A stretch of DNA of 64,000 nt from Dehalococcoidia bacterium (GTDB lineage: Bacteria > Chloroflexota > Dehalococcoidia > SM23-28-2 > RBG-16-64-32). The stretch is taken from the NCBI GenBank assembly GCA_030649945.1, contig JAUSFE010000057.1, forward strand, positions 1 to 64,000. Reading direction: 5' to 3'. The notes under the pieces were generated by a model. That model ran no database searches. It was not told where the DNA came from and saw nothing but the letters and a program-made list of their open reading frames with translations. The translations under genes and the position numbers were made by a program. Positions 9,470 to 18,088 of the stretch are shown piece by piece (the stretch's first letter is position 1; every line of letters starts with the position of its first letter).

Positions 9470-11628
9470 TGCCTGCTCACGGAGAGCACCCCGCGGATCG
9501 CCTCCATCCTGCTCAGCAGGCGCATCAGCTGCTCGACGCCCGCTGTCTCCAGCGTCGCCGTGATCGAGATGTGGCCGTCGTCCCCCTCCTCCGTGTGCAC
9601 CCCCACCATGTTCACGCGCTCCTCCGCCGCCAGCGTGGCGATGTCGCGCAGCAGCCCCACGCGATCCCAGGCCTCGATGTGCACGGAGACGGGATACAGC
9701 TGCCCGCGCCGCCCCCACTCCACATCCACCAGGCGCTCCTTCTCGTCCTCGTTCAGCACGTTGCGGCAGTCCCGGCGGTGTACTGAAACCCCCTCGCCGC
9801 GCGTCACGTAGCCAATAATCTGGTCGCCCGGCACGGGGTTGCAGCAGCGCGCCAGGCGGGTCAGCAGGTCGCCGGTGCCCAGCACGCTGATGCTCGTGGT
9901 GTAAGTCGCGCCCGCCGGCGCCGGCGCCTGCGGCAGCTCGTCCTCCTCGATCAGGCTGGCCAGCTTCGACGCGATGTGCTGCGTGCTGATCTCGCCGTAC
10001 CCCACCCGCAGCAGGAAGTCCTCCAGGTCCTCGAACTTGAACATCTTCAGCAACTGCTCCTGCATCTCCGGCAGGCTCGTCCCCAGCCGCTGCAGCTCCT
10101 TCTCCACCATCTCCTTCCCGCGCGCGATGTTCTCCGCCCGCTCCTGCCGCTTGAACCACTGGCGCACCTTCTCGCGGCCGTGCGTCGTGCGCAGGTAGCC
10201 CAGGTTCAGGTTCATCCAGTCGCGCGAGGGGCCCTTGGACGACTTGCTGGTGAGGATCTCCACCACGTCGCCGTTCTTCAGCTGGTAGTTCAGCGAGACC
10301 AGCCGCCCGTTCACCTTCGCGCCCACGCAGCGGTGCCCCAGGTCCGTGTGGATGCGATAGGCGAAGTCCAGCGGCGTGCTACCGGTGGGCAGGTCCTTGA
10401 TCTCCCCCTTGGGCGTGAACACGTACACCTGGTCCTGGAAGATGTCCGTCTTCACCGCCTCCACCAGCTCCTCCGCCTGCGCGATATCGCGCTGCCACTC
10501 CATGAGCTGCCGCAGCCAGGCCAGCCGCTCCTCGTAGCGCACGTCGCGCTTCTGCCCCTCCTTGTACCGCCAGTGCGCGGCGATGCCGTACTCCGACATG
10601 CGGTGCATCTCGTACGTGCGTATCTGCACCTCCAGCGGCTGCGCGTTCAGCGCCATCACCGTCGTGTGCAGCGATTGGTACGTGCTCTCCTTGGGGTTGG
10701 CGATATAGTCGTCGAACGCGCCCGGCAGCGGCCGCCACAGCCCGTGCACCACGCCCAGGGCCGTGTAGCAGTCGCTCACGGTCTCCACCAGTATGCGCAC
10801 CGCCATGAGGTCGTATATCTCGTCCACGCTCTTCCCGTCGGTGGCGTACTTCTCCATCTTCTGGTGGATGCTGTAGATGTGCTTGGCGCGGCCCTGGATC
10901 TCCGCCTCAATGCCCTGCTGCGCCAGCTCCCCGCGCAGCACCTCCGTCACCTGCGCCACGTACTGCTCGCGCGCCTGGCGCTTGCTGTCCAGCATCTCCG
11001 CCACCTGCTTGTATTGCTCAGGCTGCAGGTAGCGGAAGGCCAGGTCTTCCAGCTGCCACTTGATCTCCCAGATGCCCAGGCGCGCGGCCAGCGGTGCGTA
11101 GATCTCCAGCGTCTCCTTGGCGATCCTGCGCTGGTGGGCCTTGTCCAGCGCCCAGAGCGTGCGCATGTTGTGCAGGCGGTCCGCCAGCTTGATGATCACC
11201 ACGCGCAGGTCCTGGGCCATGGCCAGGAACATCTTGCGCAGGTTCTCCGCCTGAATCTGCTCCTCGCCCGCGCGCGCCTCTGCCGCCTGCCCGGAGATCA
11301 GTCCCAGCTTCGTGACCCCCTCCACCAGCAGCGCCACCTCCGCGCCAAAGCGCTTCGAGATGTCCTCGTTCGTGACCCCGCAGTCCTCCTGCACGTCGTG
11401 CAGGAGCGCCCCCGCGATCGTGCCGGCGTCCAGCTGCAGCGAGGCCACCGTTTCTGCCGCGTGCAGCGGGTGCGTGATCACCGGGTCGCCGGACTTGCGC
11501 ATCTGGCCGGCGTGGCAGGCCGTGGCGAACTCCAGCGCCTCGCGCACCAGCGCCAGCCCTTTCGGAGGCAGGTATTCCTCCGCTTTTCGTAGCAGTGCCT
11601 GGCCGGTTTCTTCCTGTTTAATAGCCAT
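9445..11628 (-). CDS. relA: RelA/SpoT bifunctional (p)ppGpp synthetase/hydrolase
   Basis: A 727-residue Rel enzyme that makes and degrades the stringent-response alarmone (p)ppGpp. Domains in order: HD hydrolase (about 30-190, with THPLH at 52-56 and LLHDVQED at 75-82), synthetase (about 240-350, including YQSLHTTV), TGS (about 400-460, VYVFTPKGEIKDLPTG), helical and zinc-finger region (CCNPVPGD ... HRRDC) and C-terminal ACT (about 650-725). Both catalytic halves keep their motifs, so bifunctionality is expected. The ATG at 11628 gives family-normal length. A diverged copy of its last codons lies beyond the next two genes. Confidence 0.97.
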   Translation of the reverse strand: MAIKQEETGQALLRKAEEYLPPKGLALVREALEFATACHAGQMRKSGDPVITHPLHAAETVASLQLDAGTIAGALLHDVQEDCGVTNEDISKRFGAEVALLVEGVTKLGLISGQAAEARAGEEQIQAENLRKMFLAMAQDLRVVIIKLADRLHNMRTLWALDKAHQRRIAKETLEIYAPLAARLGIWEIKWQLEDLAFRYLQPEQYKQVAEMLDSKRQAREQYVAQVTEVLRGELAQQGIEAEIQGRAKHIYSIHQKMEKYATDGKSVDEIYDLMAVRILVETVSDCYTALGVVHGLWRPLPGAFDDYIANPKESTYQSLHTTVMALNAQPLEVQIRTYEMHRMSEYGIAAHWRYKEGQKRDVRYEERLAWLRQLMEWQRDIAQAEELVEAVKTDIFQDQVYVFTPKGEIKDLPTGSTPLDFAYRIHTDLGHRCVGAKVNGRLVSLNYQLKNGDVVEILTSKSSKGPSRDWMNLNLGYLRTTHGREKVRQWFKRQERAENIARGKEMVEKELQRLGTSLPEMQEQLLKMFKFEDLEDFLLRVGYGEISTQHIASKLASLIEEDELPQAPAPAGATYTTSISVLGTGDLLTRLARCCNPVPGDQIIGYVTRGEGVSVHRRDCRNVLNEDEKERLVDVEWGRRGQLYPVSVHIEAWDRVGLLRDIATLAAEERVNMVGVHTEEGDDGHISITATLETAGVEQLMRLLSRMEAIRGVLSVSRHRLQGAGR

Positions 11629-11751
11629 GTTCTCAGGTCAAGTTTAGCACCTATTCTACAGGCTCAAGACCACCGGGTGAGCCAGGGAAACACCGGCTGC
11701 CAGTGTTTTGCACCCGTTCGCCCCGTTCCTGTATCCTCACGAGAGAGCGAT

Positions 11752-13014
11752 ATGACACGCCAGTACAAGGCCCCGCGCGGCACGCAGGACATTCTTCCCG
11801 CCGACCAACCCTGGTGGGACTACGTGCGCGATACCGCCGCGCGCCTGGCCCGCGAGTTCGGCTACGCCCAGATCGAGACGCCCGTCTTCGAGGAGGCGCC
11901 GCTCTTCACCCGCGGCGTGGGCGAGGTGACGGACATCGTCCAGAAGGAGATGTACGTCTTCCAGGATCGCGGCGGCACGGACCTGGCGCTGCGCCCTGAA
12001 GGCACCGCCCCCGTCTGCCGCGCCTACCTGGAGCACGGCATGCACAGCCTGCCCCAGCCCGTCCGCCTCTGGTACATCACCCCCATCTTCCGCTACGACC
12101 GTCCCCAGGCCGGCCGCTACCGCCAGCACCACCAGTTCGGCGTCGAGGCCATCGGCGAGGCCGGCGCGGCCGTTGATGCGGAGGTCATCGAGCTGCTCTG
12201 GCGGCTGTGCGGGGAGCTGGGACTCACCGGCCAGACGCTGCACCTCAACTCCATCGGCGACCAGAACTGCCGCCCCGCGTACCTGGAGATGCTGCGCGGC
12301 TACTACCGCGACAAGCTCTCGGGGGTCTGCGAGGACTGTCGCGCGCGCTTCGAGCGCAACCCCCTGCGCCTGCTGGACTGCAAGCAGGAGATCTGCCGGC
12401 CCGTGATCGCGGTCGCACCGCCCATCGCCGATCACCTCTGCGACGAGTGCGCGCGCCACTTCGCAGACCTGTGCTCCTACCTGGACGCCGCCGGCATCCC
12501 TTTCGCCCTCAACCCCCGCCTCGTGCGCGGCCTGGATTACTACACGCGCACGGTGTTCGAGGTGCAGCCGCGCGAGGAGGGCGGGCAGAGCAGCCTCGGC
12601 GGCGGCGGCCGCTACGACGGCCTGATCGAGCAATTGGGCGGCAAGCCCACGCCCGGCATCGGCTTCGGCAGCGGCATCGAGCGCATCGTCATCAACCTCA
12701 AGCGCCAGGAGGCGCCGCTGCCCGACGCCCGCCCGCTGCAGGTGTACGTCGTCGTGCAGACGCCCGCCGCGCGCGTGCCGGCCTTTCGCCTCGCCTCGGA
12801 CCTGCGCCGCGCCGGCGTCTCGGCGGTTGCCGGCAGCAGCGAGCGCTCTCTGAAGGCGCAGATGCGCCACGCGGACGCCCTGGGCGCCGTGTACGCCGCC
12901 ATCCTGGGCGAGCGCGAGCTGGCGGAGGGCACCGTAGCGCTGAAGCACCTGGCGGACGGCACGCAGGAGACGGTGGCGCTGGCGGAAGTGGCAGAGCGGG
13001 TCGGGCCGGCCTAG
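11752..13014 (+). CDS. hisS: Histidyl-tRNA synthetase
   Basis: A 420-residue class II aminoacyl-tRNA synthetase that charges tRNA-His. The ATG at 11752 gives the usual N-terminus (YKAPRGTQDILP), with GAGAGAG upstream. Motif 2 is LRPEGTAPVCRAY, the histidine-specific motif is LVRGLDYYTRTVFE and motif 3 is GFGSGIERI; the C-terminal anticodon-binding domain starts near residue 325. It is transcribed divergently from relA. A GC hairpin at 13036-13055 follows. Confidence 0.97.
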   Translation: MTRQYKAPRGTQDILPADQPWWDYVRDTAARLAREFGYAQIETPVFEEAPLFTRGVGEVTDIVQKEMYVFQDRGGTDLALRPEGTAPVCRAYLEHGMHSLPQPVRLWYITPIFRYDRPQAGRYRQHHQFGVEAIGEAGAAVDAEVIELLWRLCGELGLTGQTLHLNSIGDQNCRPAYLEMLRGYYRDKLSGVCEDCRARFERNPLRLLDCKQEICRPVIAVAPPIADHLCDECARHFADLCSYLDAAGIPFALNPRLVRGLDYYTRTVFEVQPREEGGQSSLGGGGRYDGLIEQLGGKPTPGIGFGSGIERIVINLKRQEAPLPDARPLQVYVVVQTPAARVPAFRLASDLRRAGVSAVAGSSERSLKAQMRHADALGAVYAAILGERELAEGTVALKHLADGTQETVALAEVAERVGPA

Positions 13015-13022
13015 CGCGGTGG

Positions 13023-13055
13023 TATAATCCCTCTGGGCCCCCAATTCGGGGGGCC
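13023..13055 (+). promoter_or_regulatory. TATAAT box followed by a strong GC hairpin, hisS-prfA gap
   Basis: A perfect -10-like TATAAT (13023-13028) is followed by GGCCCCC-loop-GGGGGCC (13036-13055). No T-run follows, so the hairpin is not a clean intrinsic terminator. It may sit at the 5' end of the prfA transcript or act as an imperfect hisS terminator. Confidence 0.45.
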
Positions 13056-13070
13056 TACGTATGTTTGGCG

Positions 13071-13138
13071 ATCAAGCGATCAGGCAATCAAGCGTTCACT
13101 GCCAGCCTTATTTGCTTGATCCAATGATTGCCTGATCA
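13071..13138. repeat. Inverted 8-mer phased repeat (GATCAAGC family), copy 1
   Basis: Three degenerate octamers (GATCAAGC, GATCAGGC, AATCAAGC) are followed after a short spacer by their complements (GCTTGATC, CAATGATT, GCCTGATC), so the RNA could fold into a long imperfect hairpin. The array ends 9 bp before the prfA start. The same family occurs at 14223-14302, 20883-20952 and 32699-32777. Confidence 0.8.
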
Positions 13139-13147
13139 CACAGCACC

Positions 13148-14218
13148 ATGTTCGACAAACTCGCAGCCATCGAAGCACGCTATAACGAACTCTCCGAGGA
13201 GATGGCCCGGCCCGAAGTCGCCTCCGACTACGACCGGCTGCAGGTGCTTGCCCGCGAGCACTCCGCCCTCCAGCAAATCGCGAACATCGCCCGCGAGTAC
13301 CGCCGCGCGCGCGACTCGCTGGCACAGGCCCGCGCCATCGTCGATGAGGGCGGCGACGCCGAGTTCGTGGAGCTGGCCCGCCAGGAGATCGAGCGCGACG
13401 AGGCCCGCATCCAGGAACTGGAGGCGCGGCTCCGTCGGGCGCTCATCCCGAAGGACCCGTTCGATGACAAGGACGTGATCGTGGAGGTGCGAGCGGCCGC
13501 CGGCGGCGACGAGGCCTCGCTCTTCGCCGGCGACCTCTTCCGCATGTACAGCCGCTACGCGGAGCGCCTGGGCTGGCAGGTGGAGGTGCTGGACTCGCAC
13601 GAGAGCGACCTCGGCGGCTTCAAGGAGATCGTCTTCGAGGTGCGCGGCCGCGGCGCCTACAGCCGCCTGAAGTACGAGAGCGGCGTCCACCGCGTGCAGC
13701 GCGTGCCGGAGACCGAGGCCCAGGGGCGCATCCACACCTCTACGGCCACGGTGGCCGTGCTGCCGGAGGCCGACGACGTGGACGTCCACATCGACCCGGG
13801 CGATCTGCGCCTCGATATCTTCAACGCCGGCGGCCACGGCGGCCAGAACGTCCAGAAGAACGCCACCGCGGTGCGCATCACCCACCTCCCCACGGGCATC
13901 GTCGCCACCTGCCAGGACGAGCGTTCGCAGCTCAAGAACAAGACCAAGGCCATGGCCGTCCTGCGCGCCCGACTGCTGGACATGGAGCAGAGCAAACAGC
14001 GCCGGGAGATAGACTCGGCGCGCCGTTCGCAGGTGGGCAGCGGCGACCGGGCGGAGAAGGTCCGCACCTACAACTACCCCCAGGACCGCCTGACGGACCA
14101 CCGCATCAGCTACACCCGCCACAACCTGCCCGCGCTCCTGGACGGCGACCTGGACGACGTCATCGAGAAGCTGGATGAGCATGAGCAGGCCCGCATCCTG
14201 GAGGCCCAGCTGGCGTGA
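13148..14218 (+). CDS. prfA: Peptide chain release factor 1
   Basis: A 356-residue class I release factor that recognises UAA/UAG and triggers peptide release on the ribosome. The GGQ loop is present in NAGGHGGQNVQK (about residues 227-238), and the PCRF domain covers about 60-180. The ATG start gives a normal N-terminus (MFDKLAAIEARYNEL). It sits upstream of prmC, which methylates the GGQ glutamine of release factors; this pairing is conserved in many bacteria. Confidence 0.97.
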   Translation: MFDKLAAIEARYNELSEEMARPEVASDYDRLQVLAREHSALQQIANIAREYRRARDSLAQARAIVDEGGDAEFVELARQEIERDEARIQELEARLRRALIPKDPFDDKDVIVEVRAAAGGDEASLFAGDLFRMYSRYAERLGWQVEVLDSHESDLGGFKEIVFEVRGRGAYSRLKYESGVHRVQRVPETEAQGRIHTSTATVAVLPEADDVDVHIDPGDLRLDIFNAGGHGGQNVQKNATAVRITHLPTGIVATCQDERSQLKNKTKAMAVLRARLLDMEQSKQRREIDSARRSQVGSGDRAEKVRTYNYPQDRLTDHRISYTRHNLPALLDGDLDDVIEKLDEHEQARILEAQLA

Positions 14219-14222
14219 CGCC

Positions 14223-14302
14223 GGGCGATCAGGCAATCAAGCGATCAAGCAAACAATGCCCCGTACTGTCCGTCTGCCGCTTGTTTGATTGCTTGATTGA
14301 TC
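14223..14302. repeat. Inverted 8-mer phased repeat (GATCAAGC family), copy 2
   Basis: GATCAGGC, AATCAAGC, GATCAAGC and, after about 27 bases, GCTTGTTT, GATTGCTT, GATTGATC. It forms an imperfect inverted repeat just after the prfA stop codon. Confidence 0.8.
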
Positions 14303-14311
14303 GACCCACCC

Positions 14312-14368
14312 CATGACCATCCGTGAAGCCCTCCGCCAAGTCGCCCGCCTCCTGTCCGCCGGCAGCGC
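14312..14368 (+). pseudogene. Duplicated, diverged 5' end of prmC
   Basis: An ATG here begins MTIREALRQVARLLSAGSA, homologous to the intact prmC start MIVREALRAGRRLIEAIGS at 14480. About a quarter of bases differ, so it is not a recent tandem copy. It runs straight into the GTCATCCTGAGCG-type repeat element. It looks like the remnant of an alternative prmC start displaced by insertion or recombination. Confidence 0.75.
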
Positions 14369-14372
14369 CTCT

Positions 14373-14477
14373 TGCTGTCATCCTGAGCGCCCATACAGTC
14401 GATTCGTGGCGATCCCGCATCTTCGCGAAGGATCTGGGGTGGGGCAGACCCCCGCAGCGCGGCAGCATCCGTTCCCG
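14373..14477 (+). repeat. Intergenic element of the GTCATYCTGAGCG family, copy A
   Basis: Starts GTCATCCTGAGCG, contains TTCGCGAAGGATCTGGGG and GGGGCAGAC and ends just before the prmC ATG. Related copies are at 22862-22965, 29905-29995 (plus orientation) and 47436-47560, 49249-49385, 50578-50712, 56031-56480 (minus orientation). No coding potential; MITE-like or REP-like, transposing protein unknown. Confidence 0.75.
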
Positions 14478-14479
14478 CC

Positions 14480-15373
14480 ATGATAGTCCGTGAAGCGCTC
14501 CGCGCAGGCCGCCGCCTGATCGAGGCCATCGGCAGCGACGAGGCCGAGCTCGAGGCCGAGCTCCTCCTCCGCCACGTCCTGCGTCTGGACCGCGTGCACC
14601 TCTACCAGCGCCTCCACGACCGGCTCACCCCCGGCGCCGAACGGCGCTACCGCCGCCTGCTGGACCGCCGGCTCTCCCACGAACCCACGCCCTACATCCT
14701 GGGCCGCAAGGAGTTCTTCGGCCTCGACTTCGAGGTCTCGCCGGCCGCCATCATCCCCCGGCCCGAGACCGAAGTGCTGGTGGAACTGGCCCTCGCCTTC
14801 GCCCGCGAACGTTTCGCGGGGCGCGACTTCACGCTGGCGGACATCGGCGCCGGCTGCGGCGCCATCGCCGTCGCCATCGCGCACGAGCTGCCGAACGCGC
14901 GGGTCATCGCCATCGACGTCTCGAAGCGCGCGCTCGCCCTCGCCCGCCGCAACGCCGAGCGCCACGGCGTCGCCGGCCGCATCGACTTCCGCCACGGCAG
15001 CCTCCTGGCGCCTCTCACCGCTCACCCTGAGCCGAAGCCCGGCGGTAGCCGGGATTCGAGTCGAAGGGCCGACATCATCGCCGCCAACCTCCCCTACGTG
15101 CGCACCGCCGACTGGCAGCGGCTCCCGCCCGAGATCCGAGAGCACGAGCCCCGCTCCGGCCTCGACGGCGGCCCCGACGGCCTGCGCCTCGTCCGCCGCC
15201 TGCTCGCCCGCGCGCCGGCGTACCTGGCCCCCGCCGGCGCCCTCTTCGCCGAGATCGGCGACGACCAGGGCGCCGCCGCGATCGAGGCCGCACAAGCCGC
15301 CTTCCCCGAAGCCGAAATCGCCGTCGCCAGGGACCTCACCGGTCGCGACCGGGTCCTCGTCATCAAGCGCTAA
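14480..15373 (+). CDS. prmC: Release factor glutamine methyltransferase
   Basis: A 297-residue SAM-dependent methyltransferase (PrmC/HemK) that modifies the GGQ glutamine of release factors. The N-terminal helical domain covers about 1-85. The SAM fold shows the PRPETEVLVE lead-in, motif I DIGAGCGAIAVA (about 122-133) and the substrate motif NLPYV, where NPPY is the commoner form. Just before that motif, residues about 182-197 (PEPKPGGSRDSS) are encoded by an inserted CCTGAG/TCGAAGG palindrome that keeps frame. prfA precedes it. The enzyme is probably functional, since the insertion falls between beta-strands. Confidence 0.93.
   Translation: MIVREALRAGRRLIEAIGSDEAELEAELLLRHVLRLDRVHLYQRLHDRLTPGAERRYRRLLDRRLSHEPTPYILGRKEFFGLDFEVSPAAIIPRPETEVLVELALAFARERFAGRDFTLADIGAGCGAIAVAIAHELPNARVIAIDVSKRALALARRNAERHGVAGRIDFRHGSLLAPLTAHPEPKPGGSRDSSRRADIIAANLPYVRTADWQRLPPEIREHEPRSGLDGGPDGLRLVRRLLARAPAYLAPAGALFAEIGDDQGAAAIEAAQAAFPEAEIAVARDLTGRDRVLVIKR
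15023..15069. repeat. Palindromic CCTGAG...TCGAAGG element inside prmC
   Basis: An in-frame palindrome-type repeat (CACCCTGAGCCGAAG ... GAGTCGAAGGGCC) with an inner CCCGGC/GCCGGG stem lies inside the coding sequence. Related intergenic copies are at 36465-36510, 38533-38551 and 43689-43740. Confidence 0.7.
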
Positions 15374-15745
15374 CGCTGTCGCCCGCTGCGTTAACACTAT
15401 CGTCCGCCGCGCTACGCTGTCGCCCGCCGCGCTACGCTGTCGCCCACTGTGTGTGCTGTCGCCCTGACGAAGGAAGGGCCTGTCCGGGTACGAGTGTGCC
15501 TCGTGCCACCCCCACACCGGGACCGTCCCGCCACGACGGCCGTGACACCGTCCGGCACTCGCCACGCACGTGGAGGACGTCCCGCCGCAGGAGATGGCGC
15601 GCCGCGCGGCACAGCAGCGCGCGTCAACGCCAGCGTCCGGGACCATCCCCCTGCCTGCGCGCACGCGCCGGGCCGATTAGTTGACTTGGCCTCTCGAAAA
15701 CTGGTACATAGTGGCGAGCGGGCTGGCCACCCCAAGGAGGACGCC
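15369..15745. repeat. Tandem ~20-bp repeats and otherwise featureless gap
   Basis: About four degenerate copies of a roughly 20-bp unit (GCTACGCTGTCGCCCGCCGC) span 15369-15468, starting in the last codons of prmC. The rest, to 15745, has no convincing gene; a continuous frame exists on the plus strand but reads as compositional background until the ATG at 15746. Confidence 0.6.
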
Positions 15746-16048
15746 ATGACGACGCCCCCGGATAACCCCGTTGACCGACGCTTCAACGCCGCCCGGAACC
15801 GGCACCTCATGGCGTTCTACACGGTCCGCAAAGCCCACGACCGTCACCGCGACCTCGTCAACAACGCCATCGAAGCGAACCGGCAGGGCGCCCGCGACTG
15901 GTCAGCGCTCGGCCGGAGGTGGCTGCAGCAGCCAACAGACATCGCCGGCCTCTTGAGGGACGCCGCCGAGGCCACGGCGAACGCCCGCGCACGCTCCGCC
16001 GCCCTGTTCCAGGAGTGGCTCCAAGGCGTGCGGGACCTGCGCCCGTAG
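15746..16048 (+). CDS. Small helical hypothetical protein
   Basis: A 100-residue protein with a clear ribosome-binding site (AAGGAGG, 6 bases before the ATG). It is predicted almost wholly helical, with Arg/Ala-rich amphipathic stretches (HLMAFYTVRKAHDRHRDLV, ARARSAALFQEWLQGV). The C-terminal segment recalls phasin-like or granule-associated proteins, but the similarity is weak and I assign no function. It stands alone, followed by a hairpin (CCGTAGGG ... CCCCTACGG, 16045-16075) that may end its transcript. Confidence 0.65.
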   Translation: MTTPPDNPVDRRFNAARNRHLMAFYTVRKAHDRHRDLVNNAIEANRQGARDWSALGRRWLQQPTDIAGLLRDAAEATANARARSAALFQEWLQGVRDLRP

Positions 16049-16088
16049 GGTCGGTGCGCGAACCGCCCCTACGGCGTGGCTCCGCGCA

Positions 16089-16478
16089 TCAACGCTCGTG
16101 GCTGCCTATCTCGCGCAGGATATCGCGGATGGCAGGCGCCGGGGCGGGCTCCGACCTCTCGCCGGGTCCGACATGCTTGTGCTCCGGGAACAGTGGCAGG
16201 CCGTGATGATGCGGGACGTTGTCGTAACGGAAGATGGTGCGACCCCCGCGATCCATGAACTCAAACGCGTAGCGCTTCCACGCCAGGTAGTCCTCTCTCT
16301 CCTCTACCTCCAGGAACACCGCCAGGCGATCACCGCTGGGGAGGAATTGGACGACCGCTTCCAGAGTGCCGGAGTTCCGGTCTTAGAACACATCAAGCGC
16401 GGGGTCTTCCAGGAGGGCCCCGCCGCTTTCTGCCAGTAGACTCGCTATGTCTTCGAGGTAGTCTTCGACGCCCCGCAT
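16089..16478 (-). pseudogene. TumE-like (DUF6516) toxin, interrupted by an in-frame stop
   Basis: The frame starts with ATG at 16478 (MRGVEDYLEDIASLLAESGG...), overlaps the antitoxin stop by one base (TGATG) and would encode about 129 residues. A TAA at codon 32 (16383-16385) interrupts it. After the stop the same frame continues as TumE-like protein: TLEAVVQFL, YLAWKRYAFEF, then FRYDNVPHHHGLPLFPEHKHVG, the family's hallmark (split here: FRYDNVPHH and FPEHKHVG). A nonsense mutation therefore inactivates an otherwise complete toxin, unless the stop is suppressed or is a sequencing error. Confidence 0.75.
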
Positions 16479-16681
16479 CAGGCGCGGACTGGCTTACGCT
16501 TGCGGGCCCGCGCAGCCCAGTCGTACAGGCTCGCCCACTTAAGGTACTCCCGGTCGTCGCCGAGTTCTCCCCGGTTGAACCTGGGGTAGAACTCGTCGGA
16601 CGTCATACCGTACTTGGCCTCCAGCGCCGCCAGTTCGCTGCGAATGGCCGCAGGGGTCATTACCCTTTTCGTTACGCCCAT
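16478..16681 (-). CDS. Antitoxin-like partner of the TumE-like toxin
   Basis: A 67-residue protein from ATG 16681 (an alternative ATG lies 7 codons in). It contains LEAKYGMTSDEFYPRF and GELGDDREYLKWASLYD, a pattern often seen in small antitoxin-like proteins encoded directly upstream of DUF6516 toxins (recollection of family context). It ends in a basic RARKRKPVRA tail. The stop overlaps the toxin start, a typical translationally coupled pair. Confidence 0.7.
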   Translation of the reverse strand: MGVTKRVMTPAAIRSELAALEAKYGMTSDEFYPRFNRGELGDDREYLKWASLYDWAARARKRKPVRA

Positions 16682-16798
16682 GGCTGTCTCATGATCTCGC
16701 CGATGGCTGAGCCTGTCAACTTCTGGCCGCGCGGGTCCGGCAGGCTGAGAACCTCCCGCCCGAGAATTGCCGACTTCCCCCCAAACGGGGAACAAGAG

Positions 16799-17935
16799 CT
16801 ACCGCGCCAGCTGGTAGACCTTGCCCTCGGTCTTGATCGAGGGCGCGACGATCAGCTCCGCCTCGTGGAACTCGCCGATCGTCTGGGCGCCGCAGACCCC
16901 CATGCAGGTGCGGATAGCGCCCACCAGATTCTCCGTCCCGTCCGTGCGCGACGTCGGCCCGAACAGCAGCCGGTCCAGCGTCGTCTCCACGCCCGGGCGG
17001 ATGCGCAGGCCGCGCGGCAGCTCCGCGTGGCCGGTGCTCATGCCCCAGGAGTAGCCCTTCGCCGGCGCCTCTTCCGTGCGGGCAAAGGCCGTCCCCAGCA
17101 TCACCGCATCCGCGCCCGCCGCCAGCGCCCGGCAGATGTCGCCGCCGTTGCGCATGCCGCCGTCCGTGATCACCGGCACATAGCGGCCCGTCTCGCGGTA
17201 GTGCTGGTCGCGCGCCGCCGCGCAGTCCATCGTCGCCGTCACCTGCGGCACGCCCACGCCCAGCACCTCCCGGGAGGTGCAGATGGCGCCCGGGCCCACG
17301 CCCACCAGGATGCCCGCGACGCCGGTCTCCATCAGCTCCTTCGTGGCCTGGAACGTCACCGTGTTGCCCACCACCACCGGCACCCGCAGGTTCTCGCACA
17401 GCTCCTCGAAGATCAGGCCGCGGATGCTGCGGGAGATGTGGCGGGCCGTGGTCACGGTGGACTGGACGACGAAGATGTCCGCGCCGGCGTTGACGGCGAT
17501 GGGGGCCAGGCGCTTGGTGTTGGCCGGCGTGCAGGAGATGGCGCAGACCGCGCCGCTCTCCTTGATCTGGCGCACCCGCCGTCCGATCAGTTCCTCTTTG
17601 ATGGGCGCCGACGTCAGGTGCTGGATGACCGACGCTGCCTCATCCTGCGAGGCGTTCACAACCTCCGCGATGGCAACGTCCGCGTCCTCGTGCCGGCATT
17701 GCAGGCCTTCCAGGTTCATCACCGCCAGCCCGCCCCGGCGCGAGAACTCGACGGCGAAGCGAGGGGTGACCACGGCATCCAGCGCCGCCGCCAGGATGGG
17801 GAAATCGAACGTGTGCTGCCCTATGCTAAAGTGGACATCCGTCAGTTCGGGGTTGACGGTGATGTTGCCGGGGACAATGGCCACTTCGTCAAACCCGTAG
17901 GCGGGTCGGAGTTCTTTGTCAGTCACTAAACTCAT
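16799..17935 (-). CDS. guaB3: GuaB3-family IMP dehydrogenase-related protein
   Basis: A 378-residue TIM-barrel protein of the IMPDH/GMP reductase superfamily without CBS domains. The catalytic loop [13 protein letters not shown] carries the Cys nucleophile (about residue 227), and the phosphate site has [20 protein letters not shown]. The length and missing CBS module match the GuaB3 family of Actinobacteria, Cyanobacteria and Chloroflexota, whose exact reaction is still debated (IMP dehydrogenase or related purine step). Transcribed alone on the minus strand. Confidence 0.9.
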   Translation of the reverse strand: MSLVTDKELRPAYGFDEVAIVPGNITVNPELTDVHFSIGQHTFDFPILAAALDAVVTPRFAVEFSRRGGLAVMNLEGLQCRHEDADVAIAEVVNASQDEAASVIQHLTSAPIKEELIGRRVRQIKESGAVCAISCTPANTKRLAPIAVNAGADIFVVQSTVTTARHISRSIRGLIFEELCENLRVPVVVGNTVTFQATKELMETGVAGILVGVGPGAICTSREVLGVGVPQVTATMDCAAARDQHYRETGRYVPVITDGGMRNGGDICRALAAGADAVMLGTAFARTEEAPAKGYSWGMSTGHAELPRGLRIRPGVETTLDRLLFGPTSRTDGTENLVGAIRTCMGVCGAQTIGEFHEAELIVAPSIKTEGKVYQLAR

Positions 17936-18088
17936 AATACCTCGCCTCGGTTATGGAAACAGGGCCGCAGGGTTTTCAGTCAGTGTATCAAGGCGCTCGA
18001 AGCGCGGTCAACAGCCCGCGAGCCCAAAATCGCAAAGAAGAGTAAACATTTCCACAGAAGAACTAGGAGCACGCTCGAGCGATATCTC

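Noticed and set aside
9976-11592. Long plus-strand open frame (538 codons) antisense to relA
   Set aside because: Composition is His/Leu/Arg/Val-rich shadow of a high-GC gene; relA on the other strand has all domains.
11737-13044. Long minus-strand open frame opposite hisS
   Set aside because: Low-complexity Ala/Val/Arg translation with no motif; hisS covers the region fully.
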